Below, piece after piece: positions 44,380-55,531 of a DNA stretch of 64,000 nucleotides (positions are counted from its first letter, which is position 1; each line of letters opens with the position of its first letter). The notes beneath the pieces were generated by a model, which did not search any database, was not told the DNA's origin, and saw only the letters and a program-made list of their open reading frames with translations. The DNA lies in the NCBI RefSeq assembly GCF_051106095.1, contig NC_135787.1, positions 171,887,001-171,951,000 on the forward strand, read 5' to 3'. The DNA comes from Pogona vitticeps. Taxonomy: Eukaryota > Chordata > Lepidosauria > Squamata > Agamidae. The translations under genes were made by a program, and so were the position numbers.

Positions 44380-46044
44380 AATTGATTCCAAATAGCTACT
44401 CTGTCAACTCTTGAGCCTCACCTCTCTTTTTACACAAACACAACTTTTCTTCCTGCCAGTGCTGCTATATTGAAAAGGCCTTCCTTTAACTAGTCAGTTT
44501 GCTTCTTTGGCCTCTCTGCACTGGGATATTTAACACTAATATTTGCTCTAACAAATATTGGACAGTTTTACTGTCCATGCTGGTGTACAGTAAAAAAAAC
44601 AACAAGGAACTTCCTTGTGCTTTGCAAAATGCCCTCTGGCCATTTAAACTCCTGGGGAGACCACGTGCAGTCAGCTTCTTCCAGAAGACTGGCTAGGCTT
44701 GAAAAATTGATTATTATAAAAAATAAATACTTTTTAAAGCCAACATTTTAAAAAAAGAGACTGTTATCTTGTGGGCTTGAGGGTCTGGTTGTATTATATA
44801 TATATATTTTAAAATTCCGTCTTGGTAGACAGCAGAGACCAATTCTGCTATTCATACACCAGGATCACAGGCACATCTCTTAGGCTCTGTAGGTTATAAT
44901 GGTCAAGGAGCCAGTGTGTTCAGTAAGGCATAAGCAGGATTTCAGCCTTAGGTTATCTTTTGTACAAACACAGGCAAAATGAACTGGTTTGCAAATTGAA
45001 AGGCTCAGTTTTTGACCATGAGAAAAATCAAATAAAGGTCTTTAATGCAGTTTCATGCACGTCACTTCAGTCTGTCTTGAATGTCTTAGGCTGGGCCTAC
45101 TCTTTGCCTTCTTAGTTATCCTAGTTCTCTGCTGAATAAAGGCTGCACGGAGGTTCCTGAGAACAAGAAAGAGTATATTATGGGTTTGTTTGTTTGTTGA
45201 AGGTGAAATATTTTCCCCACTTGATTATTTATACATAATTTATACACTTATACATAATAAGTGTACCAATAATATTTATACATAATAAAGAGACTGGAGT
45301 CTGATTTGTTCTAATTGCTTCTTGCTTAAAATAGGCTGGCTCCTTATTTGGCTTTCATTTTAATTGTCGCTTAAATTGTCGGTGAACTTTGGTTATCCAA
45401 ATAAACCTGTCCGGCACTTCTTAATCTCCCCTTCTTCTATTACATATATTTTGAAACTGGTTTCCATAATGGATGGGAAGAAGCTTACTAAATGATACAT
45501 CACCCAGCTGATAGGTGCGTGCAGGGAGTGGAGGCAGCAGCCCCCTCCTGGAAGGGAGACAGGGCCTGGTATCTCTGAGGATTGGCACCACCATGCAGAT
45601 AAGTGGGGGTGCATCACCCCCACCCCCTGCCACTCCTCCCCATCCTTTAATATTATTTTTAATTTAAGGGGTTTAATTTGGAGTGGGATTGGCTAAACAC
45701 GGAGAGTAAGAAATTCCCTTGGAGGCCTGATAGGCACAAAGGCTGACCTCCTCTTGGCAACCACTGGCCTAGTAACCACAAGCCCAGGACTAATGAATGA
45801 TGCCAACAGCTGACCTGTTGAGCAGAGGTATGTAGGTATGTGTTCTCTACTGCATGCTTCTACTGCTTAGGTATAGGGCTTTGACCTCTATTTGTTCTGA
45901 TGAATAGCTTTAAATCATTCTATAAACAGTTTTATTGACTTTGCTTTGGCTCGGGATCCCCAGATTCAGGACAGGATACAAATAATGCTGTATGCAACCT
46001 AGAGATCCACCAGTGGATCCCAATCTATCCTCTGTCCTTACATG
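44380..46044. other. Intergenic stretch without named feature
   Basis: AT-rich, with a short TTATACATAATA repeat near 45230-45290. No gene or element named. Confidence 0.5.
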
Positions 46045-46052
46045 ATCTATAG

Positions 46053-46188
46053 CAGTGGTCCCCAACCTTGGGCCTCCAGATGTTCTTGGACTAGAACTCC
46101 CAGAAGCCTTCACCACCACCTGTGCTGGCCAGGATTTCTGGGAGCGGAAGTCCAAGAACATCTGGAGGCCCAAGGTTGGGGACCACTG
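46053..46188. mobile_element. hAT foldback MITE, intact copy
   Basis: The 136-bp element runs from CAGTGGTCCCCAACCTTGGG to GGTTGGGGACCACTG. Perfect 8-bp duplications ATCTATAG flank it at 46045-46052 and 46189-46196. Almost the whole element folds on itself. Confidence 0.93.
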
Positions 46189-46199
46189 ATCTATAGGCA

Positions 46200-48170
46200 C
46201 CTAAATGGATAAACAGACAATAAATAAATACAGCATGCCTTTTATCCAGAACAATTACTTTCTGCCATATGCTGGTTTATGCAGATTCACCAGCTAAAAC
46301 TCTTCATTGCATGAAGAGAAGTTTTCTTTCTCAAGGCGATTTCCTTACTTCCTTTGCTTGGACTGGAACTATCGTCTTTGAATACTCCTACAGCTCCAGT
46401 AAAAAAGTAGTCCTTGGTTGTTATTGGTTTTTTTTTTAATGATGCTTATGGTTTCTTTTGTTTGTTGCAATGCCTTGTGATCCATGGAGAGAACACAGAT
46501 CTTAATCTTAGATCTGCATTTTGGGAGGCAAGGAAGATTACTAATTATGACAGTTTTTTGTGCTTAAATTGTAGGTTTCTTTCTCTCCCACAGCACTTTA
46601 AGAACTTACACAATCCCTTGTTTCAAGTTCAGAAGGCTTTGTTCTCCACCCATTCTCTTTTCTTCCTCCAGCCCTCTGATATTAATCTGCCAGGCAGCAT
46701 TTACAATGCAGGTTTACTGAAAGCAACTGCAACTCAGTTCATTTTGACTTACTGCCATGGACATCTGAAATTGCAGCCTTTGTCCACGTTCTCCCACATC
46801 TCACCCCAAGGGGACAGCTACAGTTGAGAACAGAAGAAGAGAGATTCTGATTCAGATCAGAAATCCACTGATGTCAACACCTAAATCTGGCCCCTCCATT
46901 AGTCAGAGTGGGGAACCTGCCTTAGGCAGTACCCCATCAACAAGAACGCCCTGGGGAGAGCTTTGTTGGGTGTCCTCTGAGTGTGGCATGTGGGACAGTT
47001 GGCCTGGTTTTCCATAGACACCCAGGCTCCAAAATGCCTTAGTCCACAGGATTCACAAAGCCAGGAATTATAGGCTCATTGACCTTTAAGATCACCAGTG
47101 CTGTGGCAGGCGCAGGACGCATCTCCCATGACAAGTTGCTAGGTGTTAGCAGAACAATCAGCACCAACGAGCAGCACCTGAAATTGAAATGACTTCCCTT
47201 TTTTGGAATCTCAGAAAATAGAATAAGAAAACAAGAAATCTTATTAGGAAAATACAGTTGGGCAGGAAAGACAAAAGCCACCCTGGCTCCAGCTGCAGTG
47301 GAGATGCAGAGATGTTCTGACTGCCTCCTTAAAAACAAAGGCAAGATGTCTCCCCTGGCCTCCCTCAGAAAGAGTCTAGGAAGTGTGAGGAGAAGAAAAG
47401 GAAACAATACTAGCAGTCCTAAGAATATTTCAGCCTAGACTGAAGATAGGTCTGTGCAGGTTCAAGGACAGTCTAGCAACCCTGAGGAGGTCCCACTGTA
47501 TCTATCCCTCCCCTTGCGAAGCTATGCATTTCTTCAGTGTAAGCTGAGATGACCCCAATCATATCCAACACCAGTAGGGCCTGGCACTGAGGAAGGACCA
47601 CTTAGGGCCTGACTTTGGGGCCTGCCTGCCTCTGTGGAGAACATTATATTATGAGAGATGGAAGACCTGGCAATGGACATTCTGTGCACTTCTCCTTCCT
47701 CCTCGAGTGGCTGGAGAGGAAAGGACACCACTTGCCAGCATCATGCTTCCTACAGTAAGCCAAATATCTAGGGAAGGTCCTCGGCACTCTGAGGTCAGTG
47801 CCCCTTCCCTGCTTTACCTCTCAGCAGTAACAATACCTTCCCTGTTGTCTTACCTTATCTTGTGGGTGGTGGACAAATGCAGCAAAAGCAGATGAAGATC
47901 ACATGGTCTTCCAGATGTTGTCAAACTTCAGTTGCCATCGTCCTCCATATTGGAATGATGAGATTCGCAGTTGACCAACATCTGGAACTCTCTTATCTCT
48001 CCCATACAAGATTGCTGGTGAGAATTGCAGAGATGGGAGTATGTGAAATACTTTGATTACTGAAAGGCAAAGAGATGAATGCTAAATATTATTATGCCCT
48101 TGTTATGGGAACTGCTACAGTGAAATAGGAACAGTGTGGTCATGTGTGCTGTGTGTGTGGAAACCCGCAG
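46200..48170. other. Intergenic stretch without named feature
   Basis: Open frames such as 46414-46827 (137 codons, plus) and 47407-47039 (122 codons, minus) have no recognisable signature. A piece at 47905-47960 resembles half a foldback MITE. Confidence 0.45.
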
Positions 48171-48180
48171 TCCTTTAGAC

Positions 48181-48714
48181 CAGTGGTTCTTAACGTGGGC
48201 GATAATGCCCCCTAGGGGGCGATTTCATTTTTCAGGGGGGTGGTAGAACGAAAAGGGGCGGCATGGGGGCGCTGGAGCAGAAGGGGGCGGTAGGGGGGCG
48301 CTGGAGCAAGCCAAACCTGTGAAGATGGCTGCAGCCTTTTTACAGTGTGCATGAATATATATTTTCCTCCAATTTTAATTTAGTTTCAGACTTTTTGTCT
48401 TGAAATTTTTAGTTCCTGCATTTGTTTTTATGCCCTTTTTATATTTCTTTTTGCGTCTTAATATTTACTTGCAACTAAATCACTAAATGTTACTTTTTGG
48501 GGGGCATTTCATTTTCTTGGAATTTAATTTTGTTTTCAGGGGTCATTGGATTTAAGTGTCTTAAATAAATAAACAAATAAACAAATAAATAAACAAATAA
48601 ACAAATAAACCAATAAACCAATAAATAAGATATCATCACCGTGGGGAGGGGGGCGATGATAACTTCCTCAATGGCTCAAGGGGGCGTTTCTTTCAAAAAG
48701 GTTAAGAACCACTG
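48181..48714. mobile_element. Non-autonomous hAT element, 534 bp
   Basis: The ends CAGTGGTTCTTAACGTGGGC and GGTTAAGAACCACTG are inverted repeats. Perfect 8-bp duplications CTTTAGAC flank it (48173-48180, 48715-48722). The GGGGGC-rich left part and an AAAT/AAAC-rich internal array are visible; there is no transposase frame. The terminal style is that of the hAT families known for wide horizontal spread, but the family was not determined. Confidence 0.92.
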
Positions 48715-49466
48715 CTTTAGACCTCTGTCCGGAAACTTTTTTTAAAAATGCTCTTTTTTTGCTTTGTCATGCTGTAACTGGCAGTTCGCCCAGAGCAAAA
48801 GGGAGTGGCTCTTTCATATCCTGCTTAGTTTAAATCTGCCCTGTAATTTCTGGCTGGGAGATGACAAAAAACTATTTAAAAAAAGATGTGTTAAAATTAT
48901 GAAGTATTAACATTGTTTATGAAAGGCCCTAACAATTGGAAGACCTTTTGTGAAATACAGCACACTAACCTGACCTTCATTTGAAAGTGAAGCCTCTTTT
49001 TATGTCTTTGAAGCTTGATCCAAAGTGCAAGTGAAATAGATTTGTATTATGCCTTAGACCTCATATTAAATGATCTACTAACGCAAGTGGCAAGAGAATA
49101 GCAGGATTGGTACACCCCTTCCCCTCATTAAGCATAAATAGAGGAGCCAGTTCTAATGTATAATAGTAACATTATAGTAAGACACATTTAACAGAGCACA
49201 AAAGTTGGATACTCTGAGTAATTTATTTATTAAAACTTTTTTATATCACCTTTCATTCTTTCTTGGATTTCAGGGCAGTAAGTGAGTAATCATCATAATA
49301 AGAATACAACAATTACAACAATATTTAAAATTCATAAAATCAATTAACAATAAATTCAAGTGCCCAAGTAAAGAAAAGAGCTTTTATCTGGTGCTGAAAA
49401 AATCAGCACCAAGTGGGCTGGTCTAGAAAGGGCATTCCCAATGGCACCATTAGTCATCCTTTAAGG

Positions 49467-49602
49467 TAGTGGTCCCCAACCTTGGGCCTCCAGATGTTCT
49501 TAGACTACAACTCCCAGAAGCCTTCACCACCACTTCTGCTGGCCAGGATTTCTGGGAGTTGAAGTCCAAGAACATCTGGAGGCCCACGGTTGGGAACCAC
49601 TG
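49467..49602. mobile_element. hAT foldback MITE, intact copy
   Basis: This 136-bp copy is flanked by perfect duplications CTTTAAGG (49459-49466, 49603-49610). Its length and interior match the 46053 copy. Confidence 0.92.
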
Positions 49603-50394
49603 CTTTAAGGTTTTCCTAACAAAAATAATACTTTCTTAGAATTTTGATTCCTTCTCCTAAAAGCTAATACAAAACTACAACCTCTCTTATCAAATGTATG
49701 CCTTGTTGTTTTTTAAAAAAAGAAAAACCAAATCAAACCCACAAGTATGGTAGTACTTTTAAGATTAACAGATAAAAACTTCAGTCCCCATGTTCCTCCT
49801 CAAGTAAGTATTCAGGCCACAGACTGAGACGCGCTCCGTTTGGCGGAGGGAGCAGCTTGTAACCCACAAAAGGTTACAATGAAATAAATCTGTTAAGTCT
49901 TTAAAATGCCACAATGTTTTTATTTTTGTTACCCAAGCTGAAACGGACCGACGAGACTTCCTCTCTGAAAACTTCTGAAAGCACTTCCTTTAATGTTTAA
50001 AATTTCACAAACATGAGGCTCCGCGGCACTTTCTTTCTAAAGGAACGTGTAGAAGTGTAATGCCTGTAAACGTTTCCCAGCCGTCAGATAAGTTTAGAAA
50101 CGTATGAACCGGATTACTTGGGGAGGGAATTCTCTGGAGTGCCGCTTAAACCCCAGTGAGCGAGTCAACGATTTACTGGGGATAATTTTGTCACTGGCGA
50201 GGGCAGGGAGAGGCGAAAACAGCAAGTCATGCTTACGAATGAGTGAAATAAGCGGCGTGGAGCAAAGTTGGGAAGAAGAGTTGCGGGAGTGGGAGAGAGA
50301 GGGGGCGGGGCGGGGCCGGAGCGCGTGACGTCGGGGGAGGCCCCGCCCTCCCCAGTTCGGTTCTTGCCCCGGGTGGCGCTTCCTATACTGACTG

Positions 50395-50404
50395 TATATA
50401 AAAG
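50395..50404 (+). promoter_or_regulatory. TXNRD1: TATA box
   Basis: TATATAAAAG lies 98 bp upstream of the exon 1 ATG. A start about 30 bp downstream would fall near 50425-50435, close to a pyrimidine run. The human TXNRD1 core promoter is described as TATA-less, so this differs. Confidence 0.6.
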
Positions 50405-50451
50405 CCGCGCCTGACGCACGCGGGCGCGCGGGTTTCTTTTCGGTTTTACAG

Positions 50452-50469
50452 ATGCGGGGCAGGTGCTGA
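50452..50469 (+). other. Upstream micro-ORF (MRGRC)
   Basis: ATG CGG GGC AGG TGC TGA ends 24 nt before the exon 1 ATG. It would be in the leader if transcription starts at the TATA-directed site, and it could lower translation from 50493. Confidence 0.45.
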
Positions 50470-50492
50470 AAGGGGCGCTCTCGAACCGCGCG

Positions 50493-50561
50493 ATGGAACG
50501 CTCGCTGCTCGTCGGGAACGTCCGGCGGACCCAGGTCAGAGATGACGACAGAGCTGGGAAG
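50493..50561 (+). CDS. TXNRD1: TXNRD1 exon 1 (coding part)
   Basis: It has 23 codons beginning MERSLLVGNVRRTQVRDDD, ending AAG|GTAAGA in phase 0. The start context (GCGATGG: G at -3 and +4) is strong. The basic, Arg-rich peptide has no recognised domain. The frame is also open back to a possible splice acceptor (TTTCTTTTCGGTTTTACAG, ending 50451), so an upstream exon could be spliced here instead of transcription starting nearby. Confidence 0.75.
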
Positions 50562-53500
50562 GTAAGAGACACCTCGGCCAGCTGTTCACCTTTACTCTGC
50601 CCCACCCCAAGCTGGGGATGGATACTCTCTTTCCTCCCCCCACCCCACGGACTACAGGCTGGCTGGCTGGGTTGGGGATTCTGAGCGTTGTAGTCCTGCC
50701 TTCCTGAGCGGCCCCAGTCATCTCTGGGAGTAAGCCCACGCGAGTTTGGAGAGCCACGCTCCCGGGTAAGGAGCGCGAGGATTGTAGCCTTCAGAGCAAT
50801 CTCGCAAAGACTCCCTCTCAGACTCCATCCTGGGTATTTTTTTTCCTGGGAGTAAGTGGTGTAGAAGTCAGTGTGACTTACTTCTAAGAAGACCTGTCCA
50901 GGAGTCTCCCTTCGCCTGTGAACCTCCTGTGCACTTACAGTACCTCTTGGCTGAGTTGTATTTTTGGTGCCTCTGGATTCATAAGGCTTGGAGGAGTTGG
51001 AAAGGATACAGGACTGTCGGTGGAAGTAATAAGAACGATCTTTTCCACAGACCCTTTGGGGTCCTTAGGGAGCAGACGTGGACATGCCTTGGTAGAGTTT
51101 TAAGTTTTTAGTTGTGCTTGCTTTGGTCTTTAGGCAGAGTTAAGCCACATGGGACTGTACCATGGGCTTGGCTGAAAAAAGGCATTTTAGGGAGGACTTT
51201 ATAAAAAAGGGTGACTGCAGACTTCCCACAGATGTTCTGGGAAGGAGGTAGATTTGTTCATTTATTTATGTATTGGTTTCATATTTGTGTGCCTCCTTTT
51301 TCCCAGCGAAGATCCAAGCAGGCAGGGAGATGAAGGAGAAGGAAGGAATAGACGTAGTGGAGACGGTTGATATTGTGAGAAGTGGGATGGCAGGATACGA
51401 AACTTCTTTGATTCATATTTGGTGTGCTGGTTAAGAGTCTTGAGATCCTAGGTTCAAATCCTGATTTTGCTGGAGGAGGCGAAGGATGTAAATATAACTA
51501 ATAAATGAATACTATATGATTTTGGTCACCTGGAGCATGGCATCAGGTGATACCATCAGGTAATACCCACTCTATACATAGCGGGTAGAGTGGCAGACTA
51601 GGACTCAAGAGACCTGGTTCAAACACTCCCTCAGCCATGGAAACTCCTCATGGGTGGGCATTGGCAAAACCGCTCCTTAAATACCTTGCATATCTCGAAA
51701 ACCCTATTAATAGCCATCCTTCAGTCTCGAGAGACTATGGTAGCGTGCTCTGCATGGAGGTCTTTGAACAGCATCTAGTGTGGCTGAGAAGGCCAGTTTG
51801 AGAGTGACAATCTCTTCCACATTGAAGACAAATACAATCTGTCCCCTGTCCAGCTCCCTGATTTTGCTGGTTTCGGGACTGCCTCTTTGCCTCAGCCTGC
51901 TGGACAAGGGTCTCTTCAAATTGGGAGAGGCCATGAAGCACTGCCTGCCTCCAGGCTGAACGCTCAGACATCAAGGTTTCCCATCTGTTGAGGTCTATTC
52001 CTAAGGACTTCAGATCCCACTTACAGATGTCCTTGTATCGCAGCTGTGGTCTCCCTCTGGGGCGGTTTCACTGCACTAATTCTCCATACAGGAGAGATCT
52101 TACATATCTTGAAAACCCTATTATGGTTGCCGTAAGTCAAATGGGACTTAGTGCATAACAGTAATTGAACTGTCATAACCATATGCACTGTGTGTATTCA
52201 ATCATAAATGAAGAGCACTGAACCATCCAGGGGCCATATGTGAACCATCACAAGCACTGTTTACAGCTTTCTCAGCAGGGCTCTGCAGGTGCACTTCTGA
52301 CTTATCATCATCATCATCTTAGAATTGCAGATCTGGAAGGGACTCTGTGGATCCTGGTGTTGAGCCCCTGTCAAAGAAGCACAGGAGATAATTTAACTCC
52401 AGCCTCTGACTTCCCAGCAAGATACCTAAACTCACTGAGCTATTCTGTGTACGCACATCATTGCAATGAGGCCAGTAGCAGAAAAGTATTTTCAGCTGAA
52501 GACACAATACTTCCATCATGTGGGGTTATGGTTACTGCAGGAGATTGTCATGGCACTTTTTGCAACTACAGTACATAGCAGAAAATGTCAGCAGTACTTT
52601 CTGTACTTACACAATATATGCTTAAGGCATCATCAAAACAAAGCAGGAGTTCAAGCAGTTAATAGCTTGTGGCCCTTCTGGATGTTTGTCTGGCATGGGT
52701 TTTTGTGGAAGTAAATCATTTCTTCAACTTTTAAAAAAGTTCATCTGAAGAAGTGGACAGTGTCCACAAAAGCTCAGGCCGAAGTCTTCATTATTTCTGC
52801 AGCCAAGGACTAATACTTTCAGGTTAGTGTCATATTGGAAGGGTTAAATAAAATTGGAAAAAAAGCCTGTTAAAGGCCCAAATGGCCTTCCCATTGCATC
52901 TACCAGTTGCATCTGATAGTTGTGCCCGAGAGCAGCGTGTTCCGGGCAGAATCATACGGCATAGGCCTAAGGCAAGCCATCATTTTCTTTCTCAGCAGCT
53001 GTGTTCCTGGAGAGAGAATGTGCTGGGGGTGCAATGCAGAGCTTAAGCAAGTGGTGAATGGAGTCACAGCCCAAAGTAAATCAACCTAACTTTCCCCCCT
53101 TTTTTGTCACCCTTCTCTCGTGGCTTCCATCCACACTCAGCAGTTGTGATTATTTTGACCATTCAAAATAGAAAAGGATGCTTAGTTCTGTCTTTTTTTA
53201 TTGCCCCATTTTTATTCATCCCCCATACAAAGAGCGGGAAGGCTAGCCTTCCCTCTCTTCCTGTGGCTTCCCCGTTCTGCCTACCAGCCCGCTGATCAGC
53301 AGGCTGATAGGCAGCCGCCCACCCCCACAGCCTATCCCCCACTCCCTTCCTCTCCCTATCTCGGTCCCCACCGTAATCACTGCCACCATCTCCAGCAGGC
53401 TTCTACAGCCATGGCTTGTAGAAAGGGACACTGGCTGCCCTTTGCAAAGATGGTGGCGGGGGCAGCAATTAAAGGGGGGTTGGTGGGGGGCATTGGCAGG

Positions 53501-55468
53501 GATGGCACGGGGGGGTGGGGGTCAGGTTTTTTTAGTAACCCCCCCACAAATCGATGAATACATTTGTGCTTTGTCAGTTCATGGGCAGCTTCATGAGTCG
53601 TCAATTTTTGAAGCAGGATAACGCGCCAAAATGGTGAGTCGTCCCCATCTCTAAAATGTGACTTAAATTAATTTTATTTTTAAATTGCTAATTTTTATTC
53701 ACACCCTCTCCTGGCATAATCTAATACTATACTGTTCAAGATCTTTTAACTGTAAAAATAAGCATTTCAAAATGTGCTTGTGACCCAGAAACCAATAGGT
53801 GGTTTGATACAGTATTGGTGTGATAATGATCAGAATTCCTCACCTACACAAACAGTTGCCAAACTTTCTTTTAATAACAGCTCTACACTTAAGGCATCAT
53901 ATTATATTCAACTGGATATAACCACAGTGTATATTGTTGCTTGGTCTTTTATTTGACAGTGCTGCTTTTTACATTTAGGAATAGATGGACATTTCTTTCC
54001 AATGAGACTGGCAGTTGCTGAATTATGATTGGTATTACTGTGTTTGTTTTGTGAGGCTTGAAGCCCTATTTTGGTTTTACAGTAACCCTGTGAGGCTGGT
54101 CAGGTAGAGAGATGACAACATTCAGAGATTATCACAACTGGGGGGAAATATAAAGGAAGATGTATGATGTCAAAGTCAGTCATTTCAAGCCATTGCACTG
54201 ATGCCTACATTTTCTTTTCCTGAATTATTCCTAAAATGTCACCCAGAGTGGTAGAATATACCAGATGGGCGGGATATAAAACGAATAAAATAAAATAAAA
54301 TAAATGTCTCAAATTAAGTTCAAAAAAGTGAATAAATATTCACAAGCAAACAAAATAAGTCTTTTCCAATTTGGGTCCATTTTTCCTTAAAAAAGACCCA
54401 AGGTGGCTTACATCATTAAACAGACAATATTTAAAACCTAAAAGCAGGGCTCAATTATCTCCCCAATGCTGTTTAATATCTACATGAGGCCGCTAGGTGG
54501 GGTCATCAGGGGGTGTGGAGCATCGTGCCATCAGTACACTGATGACACCCAGCTCTACATCTCCTTTTCTGCAACTGCAGAGGATGCCGTTCTGTCCCTT
54601 CAGCGCTGCTTGGAGGCTGTACTGCAATGGATGCAGGAAAATGGGCTGAGGTTGAACCCGGACAAGATGGAGGTCCTGGGGGTGGGCGGCCTCACCATTA
54701 GCAGTTTGGGAAACTCCCTCTCATTTGGGGGAAGGTGACTCTCACCGTGAAGAGTGAGGTTCGCAGCTTGGGGATCCATCTGGACCAGCACTCACCGTGG
54801 AAATGCAGGTGGCATCAGTGGTCTGTTCTGCCTATTTCCATCTTTGGCAGATTGCCCAGCTGTGTCCCTATCTTGATGTTGGGGCGCTCACCACTTTGGT
54901 ATATCCATTTGTAATCTCAAGATTAGACCACTGTAATGCACTCTATGTGGGGCTACCTTTGAGGTTGATGCGGAAGCTCCAAATGATGCAGAATGCATTG
55001 GCCAAACTCCTTAGTGGGGTGAGAAAATATCATCATATCACTTCCACTCTGGCCGCTTTGCATTGGCTGCCCATTCGGTTCTGCTCTAGATGGTTTAGGG
55101 CCTCGATATTTGGCAGAATACCTATTCCCACCAAAATCTACCCTTTTCACTTGATCTAGCCAGGAGGTGAGGTTGAGGAGCGAAGCCTGGAAGGAAAAAA
55201 CAAGAAATCGAGACTTCTTGGCAGTGGCTGCTCCCATTTGGAATAAACTCCCTCTTGAGACTCGTATGGCCCCTTCAGTGGGCATTTTAAAAAGCCAGTT
55301 GAAAACTTGGCTGTTTAAGCAGGCCTTCCCTCCAGTCACTATTTGATTACGTTTTTTCATTTTTCTTTCCATTTTGAACACTTGATTATTGATGTTATAT
55401 ATTGATGTTATATTTACATTGTTATATTTTAAGTGTTGTTAGCTGCCCAGTAAGAATATATATATATG

Positions 55469-55531
<63 letters not shown>

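Larger units (their letters stand above)
50100..50560 (+). promoter_or_regulatory. TXNRD1: TXNRD1 CpG promoter with GC boxes and CRE-like site
   Basis: This CpG-rich block contains overlapping GC boxes (GGGGGCGGGGCGGGGC, 50301-50316) and TGACGTCG (50326-50333), seven of eight bases of a CRE. No textbook antioxidant response element (TGACnnnGC) was seen in it. Confidence 0.75.

Noticed and set aside
50160-50450. Antioxidant response element in the TXNRD1 promoter
   Set aside because: I looked for TGACnnnGC on both strands and found only partial matches such as TGACGTCG.
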